DNA of 64,000 bases from Liquidambar formosana (Eukaryota > Streptophyta > Magnoliopsida > Saxifragales > Altingiaceae): contig CM077834.1 of NCBI GenBank assembly GCA_039720395.1, forward strand, positions 6,468,607 through 6,532,606, written 5' to 3'. Position 1 is the first letter of the stretch. The number at the start of each line of letters is the position of its first letter. This document shows, piece by piece, positions 60,000 through 64,000 of the stretch. Both the position numbers and the translations under genes were made by a program. Under the pieces are notes generated by a model. It did not search any database. It was not told the DNA's origin and saw only the letters and a program-made list of their open reading frames with translations.

Positions 60000-60560
60000 A
60001 ACACCAAATATACTAATAGCAATCTAACCTTGCAAATAACAGGACCACATAAGCACAAAGATCTGCAATTATATGGGCAATTAGAAGAAAGAAGAAAACA
60101 GAAGCTGCAAGAATTCAATTTAGATGGGAAGATAACGTACCTCGCTGGAGTGAGAAGAGAAGCACAGAAGCTATGCCAAGAAGATAACAAACAGAAAACC
60201 CTCTTGCTAATCGCTAATCCGTTTTGGGAAGAAGAGTGAATTCCGGAGAGCAAAAGAATTAATGAAGCAGAGGTACCCAATGTAGAAGAGACAGAGGTTT
60301 GGTAATGAAGACTTGATAATGAAAGTCAATCAGTCAATGTTAATAATTCATTTGCACTATGTTTGGATAAGGAATTTTTAGGTGGAATTTGCTTTTGAGA
60401 TGGAATTTGTAAAAATTTTATAAGGATTTTGTCCATCTCATCCTTATAAAAATTTTACAAATTCCATCTCAAAAGCAAAGTCCACCTAGAAATTCCTTAT
60501 CCAAACATAGCGTTGGGGTCTTGGAGCTAACTTTCTACCAAGGTGCATGGTAAGGTCCTG
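60000..60560 (-). promoter_or_regulatory. NLR leader-exon and W-box module (copy 7, block C)
   Basis: The leader ends GCGAG with donor GTACGTTATC near 60140. The W-box cores AGTCAA are at 60324-60329 and 60332-60337. It is split by a CACTA-type MITE. No NLR body follows within block C. The next one on the - strand is pseudogene 6, 3 kb away. Confidence 0.5.
60355..60512. mobile_element. CACTA-type MITE, block C only
   Basis: A 158-base near-perfect palindrome starting CACTATGTTTGGATAAGG and ending CCTTATCCAAACATAGCG, flanked by the 3-base target duplication TTG (60352-60354 and 60513-60515). CACTA ends and 3-base duplications are hallmarks of that superfamily. The empty site is visible in A and B. 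Confidence 0.9.
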
Positions 60561-60752
60561 GAACAAAAAATTCAAAATAAAAAATAAACGAATGTAGAAG
60601 AGACAGAGGTTTGGTCAACTAATTCTAATTTTTGCACAGTTTTTCTAAGTATTTGCATATTTTTCTAATTAATTTTACATAATTTTTTATGCGTTTTCAT
60701 CATTTCTCATGCAATGATTATCTCATTAATTGCTACTTAACATATGCCATTA

Positions 60753-60888
60753 GGTAATGTTTGGTATGCCGGATGAGCCGAATAGGATAAATATTTCATT
60801 TTCAGCCAAATAAAGCAACCAAAGACTTCTTTTTCATCCAACAATTGTATCATATCTAACTTTTTAATCCGGCAAACCAAATATAGCC
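60753..60888. mobile_element. PIF/Harbinger-like MITE (block C)
   Basis: Same ends and TTA target duplication as the copies at 20008 and 51688. Confidence 0.85.
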
Positions 60889-60919
60889 TTAGAGTACACG
60901 TTAAGAAAACCATATTTTT

Positions 60920-60972
60920 TAACATAAGCCACATGGTTTTTTTTTTTGATAAATACATAAGCCACATGGTTG
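60920..60972 (-). mobile_element. Very short LINE/SINE 3'-end insertion, block C only
   Basis: ACATAAGCCACATGGTT occurs twice, flanking TTTTTTTGATAAATA-like sequence. A and B have one copy and no insert. On the - strand the insert reads TTTATC followed by a poly-A tail, the usual 3' end of plant LINEs and SINEs, so this looks like an extreme 5' truncation. Confidence 0.75.
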
Positions 60973-61875
60973 AAATGTATAATTCTAACTCCAATACAAT
61001 TATGCCAAAAGGGACACCGATGCCAATCAACAAATCAATATCACTGATTCCCAAGGATGAAATTTAAGACAGTTTCAAAGACGACTATAACCTTCACCTT
61101 TTGATCCAACATCACTGCTTGGATCATGTTGCTAGTTCAGGAAGTAGGGATGGGACAAAGTAGGAAAATACGTGGAATGGAAGAGAGATTTGAGAATGAT
61201 TTGGAAATGATTGGAAAACTAGAGGAAAACTTATTGAGCGTTTTTTCAAAATTCCAATTGAGGAATAATATTCTGAATTAACGGTTTCTGAAGTAGGCTG
61301 TTATTTGAACCATTTGAGAAGGGATGGAGATATGGTAGGCTCTGAGTTTTAGCAAACCTCCCGTGCGATAGGGCAAAAGGCAAACAGCAATAAGGCAAAA
61401 TGCAAAAAGCAAAAAGCAAAAAGCAAATCATCAAACAGCAGGATACTAATTTTCCAAAGTTTGGCTATAATGAGGACAGCCTATCTCTCTTGTTATGAGC
61501 TCTCCTATTTCTCATGGTATTTCAGGCACCAAGTTCAAAAAATACACCAAGTCATCATATTTATCATATTAAGTCAATCCTTCTAGTTTAAATTCAGCTA
61601 AAAGCATCTTAAAATAGTTTCACGTGTTTGAGTTATCGAACATCAAACTTTGATTAGCACTAAACCATACGGCATTTTGAAATGAGATTTTGTAAGTGAG
61701 ATCTTCGTAGCTTCCTCTATTAAATGGTAGGGTGCACATCTTGAGATTCATAAAATACCCCAAGAACAGGGGGAGAAGTTCATCAATACACCTATGATGG
61801 TGTCCTCTTTGTAGATTTTCTTTTTCCCACAACAATTCTATTGATGAGCCCACTAGTATAGAAACAATTAAATCA

Positions 61876-62136
61876 TTTTACATTTCTTAAGGTTTTATGA
61901 AATTTTTTAAAAGTTTCCACAAAAACTAATTACGTAGTCTATTAGAAAAACATCATTCTAGAGAATTTTAATTTATATAAGAAAATTTTTCCAAAATCTA
62001 TTATTTAAGTGGACTTTTTGGCTATTTTTCATAGGAAATGAAATAGAGAGTAAATGGCCAAAAAGTCTACTTAAATGATAGATTTTGGAAAAACTTTCTT
62101 CTAAAAAGTTGTAAATGTTTTCTAGTGGACAACTGT
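61876..62136. mobile_element. Hairpin MITE, family H, with flank
   Basis: The MITE itself spans about 61937-62130, with ends GTCTATTAGAAAAACATC and ATGTTTTCTAGTGGAC. The flank CATTTTACATTTCTTAAGG at 61873-61895 is the same as that left of the block A copy (18660), so this is a copy of the locus and not an independent insertion. Confidence 0.8.
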
Positions 62137-62409
62137 GGTAGACTTGGAGTTGATTTCCGTCTATTTTATGACTAAATGAAACAGCTACCATTTTGCTTAT
62201 AACTTAGGAGGATTAGACAAGCAAAGACGCAAGTCAAACAAAGGAAGACTTGGATCTAATTTAGTTAAACGTCCAGAAAAACCAGTTTCTGTCTTCCTTG
62301 TTGAACTACTATATGGATGGAAGTCAAATTCTATGCCTGTATTTATAGTTTAGTAGTTAATTATCTGCCGCTCATTGAACACATTTCCATGCCACTAGAC
62401 ACAATTATT

Positions 62410-62770
62410 AACACCAAATATATTAATGGAAATCTAACCTTGCAAGTTGCAAATAACAGGAATTTAATTTAGACGGAAAGATAATATACCTTGCTCGTGT
62501 GGCTTCAAAAATATTGAGAAGAGAAGCGCAGAAGAAATTCCAAGAAGATAACAAATAGAAAACCCTCTTGCTGATTGCTAATCCTTTACGAGAATTAAGA
62601 GAAGTGAATTCCACAGAACAAAAGAATGAATGAAGCAGAGGAACCCAATGTTAGCAAAAGCTAAAGGTAAAGGAAGGGAAAGACCATGAGGACATTATTA
62701 AATCAATCAGTCGATGCAATAATTCATTGTGGCCTTGGACCCACTTTCCACGACAGTCTGTGGAAAAGAC
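62410..62770 (-). promoter_or_regulatory. NLR 5' module, degenerate (copy 8)
   Basis: It contains the leader stretch with donor GTATATTATC near 62485 and the GACCCACTTTCCACGACAG box near 62740. The W-box pair is mutated (AATCAATCAGTCGATG). It may serve an NLR beyond the window or be a relic. Confidence 0.4.
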
Positions 62771-62779
62771 TTGGAATAA

Positions 62780-62965
62780 GTAATGTAGAGGAATCCAATG
62801 TAGCAACGACAAAGACAAAGGAAAGTGGTATCGACCAACGCTGTAAAGATAGGAAAATTCTATGGGACATGAGGACGTCATTGATTCCTTATAGTAATTG
62901 ATTGCAGACTTGAACCCACTTTTCCAAGGAGGTGCGTGGAAACTGTAAAGGACTTATAAGGGAAA
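62780..62965 (-). promoter_or_regulatory. NLR 5' module, partial (copy 9)
   Basis: A tandem repeat of the upstream half of copy 8: GAGGAATCCAATGTAGCAA, then GAACCCACTTTTCCAAGGAGG near 62920. Regulatory value is uncertain. Confidence 0.3.
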
Positions 62966-63496
62966 TGAAGAGAAAAACACAACAGATAGTCGCGGTAGAT
63001 AGCCAAGAAATTTAAGCTATACAATTCTACAAAAGTGAAATAGTTAAAGCACAAACACTACTAGTTTTTTATTGTCTCATCACTTGATGAAAACAGTTTA
63101 TTAAGTACTGTATAGCTCAATTATTGCTTAGTGGAATGGAAAAGGCTAAAGTCTAAAGTCTAAAGTCTAAAGAAAGATAAAGCTCAAGGAAAAAAACAAA
63201 AGCTTCAAGAGGGTCCCTTGTGCTTTGAACTCGTTTTCTGTTCTTGATCTTTTCGATTCCAACATGACTGCCCATACATGTGGCGACAAGCAAAATATTA
63301 GTTACAAGTGGTTTTGTATTCGAACATGAATGCCATAGAGTTCAATTTTCCCTCTTGTAATTGTTAGCGCAAAAATATATATTTTTCCATCAAAGTAAAA
63401 AAGTGAAGACAGTGCTTCAAGTCTAGTAATGGAATGTGTATAGATTGGTTTGTGTTGGATTGAACTGAACCTACAACGCATTCATCTTAAAGGGCA

Positions 63497-63530
<34 letters not shown>

Positions 63531-63780
63531 ATATGAAACTCTATTGCTTTTTAATCCGATCTATGATGAAGTCACTCTCATACCCTGCTATGAGCTCTCT
63601 CATAATCATGTAATTTAAAACATGCACTATGTCATTATATGTGTCAGATTGAAATATTCTTAGGTTTTATATTCAACAAAATCTTGTCATAATGCGCCAA
63701 TTGAAGTTAATGTAGATGAACAAAAAACTTTGATCGTGGGTGATAGACCATATAACATTTTATAAAGAAGTTTTGTATGT
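62966..63780. other. Intergenic, no gene seen
   Basis: The part 63070-63290 resembles 33790-33970 of the block A right flank. A short GTCTAAA tandem run is at 63145-63172 and a poly-A run is near 63500. Confidence 0.5.
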
Positions 63781-63782
63781 TG

Positions 63783-64000
63783 TAGGCTTGGCAATCTCAA
63801 CCCAAACCCATGAAACCGCCTAAATCCATCCGTAATAAATGGGTTTGGGTTTATAAAATTTTTAGGTGAGTTGTTAATGGGTTACCCAAAACCAACCCAA
63901 CTATAAATGGGTTGGATATGGGTTTCACAACCGGACCCGTTGGGTTTTAATTTTTAAACTCAACAAAAATAAGGCTTACGGAGTTGAGGGGTTTTTCCCA
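63783..64000. mobile_element. Possible hAT-type element end, cut by window edge
   Basis: Starting near TAGGCTTGGCAATCTC, the sequence carries many AACCCA and TGGGTT motifs in both orientations. This is the pattern of subterminal repeats at the ends of plant hAT elements. The other end is outside the window, so this is tentative. Confidence 0.4.

Larger units (their letters stand above)
59357..61875. repeat. Partial third copy, block C
   Basis: Collinear with 50445-52690 (B) and 18830-21027 (A). Its left edge lies inside the loop of a family H MITE, and its right edge joins the flank of a complete family H MITE. It contains a leader module, a Harbinger-like MITE copy and two insertions not present in A or B. 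It has no NLR body. Confidence 0.9.

Noticed and set aside
63145..63172. GTCTAAA tandem run considered as a telomere-like repeat
   Set aside because: Only about four units, and it does not match the plant telomere unit TTTAGGG.

Overview
The window is nuclear DNA of a flowering plant. The evidence is AT-rich intergenic sequence, GT-AG introns, a plant BCAS3-type ATG18 gene, a plant histone H2A with one intron, plant CC-NBS-LRR (NLR) resistance genes, and LTR, SINE and MITE insertions. The density and decay of the repeats suggest a woody eudicot. I cannot name the species.

Layout. From 1.6 to 5.2 kb on the + strand lies an ATG18g/h-type autophagy gene. Its first exon is outside what I can find, and it has an apparent one-base frameshift. 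From 8 to 57 kb is a cluster of RPS2/At4g27190-like CC-NBS-LRR genes, all on the - strand. It holds six NLR bodies (starting near 10.9, 17.7, 32.1, 40.0, 49.8 and 57.1 kb), a detached LRR piece at 45.1-45.8 kb, and two relic C-terminal tails at 43.2 and 44.5 kb. Only the copy at 46.6-49.8 kb reads open from end to end. The others carry stop codons, frameshifts, a lost start codon, truncation or a SINE insertion. A histone H2A gene (40.0-40.7 kb, +) abuts the fourth NLR head to head. Its first codons come from antisense NLR sequence.

Duplication structure. Block A (13.73-33.84 kb) and block B (45.86-59.36 kb) are paralogous over about 13.4 kb in the same order: NLR, 5' modules, a gene fragment, a truncated Ty3-type retroelement, a second NLR, and an upstream repeat. 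Block A is lengthened by a 6.7 kb LTR element without coding capacity (23.03-29.72 kb, target duplication ATAAT). A third partial copy, C (59.36-61.87 kb), is bounded at both ends by one hairpin MITE family. An older partial copy, D (41.5-42.7 kb), follows H2A.

Function. The one intact NLR probably encodes an intracellular immune receptor. Non-coding 5' modules are repeated upstream of the NLRs. Each combines a leader exon with a splice donor and, in the best copies, two adjacent W-box cores read in the direction of the NLRs, which suggests WRKY control. ATG18 and H2A are housekeeping genes that flank or interrupt the cluster. I see no tRNA, rRNA or CRISPR. Similarities and counts were made by eye.
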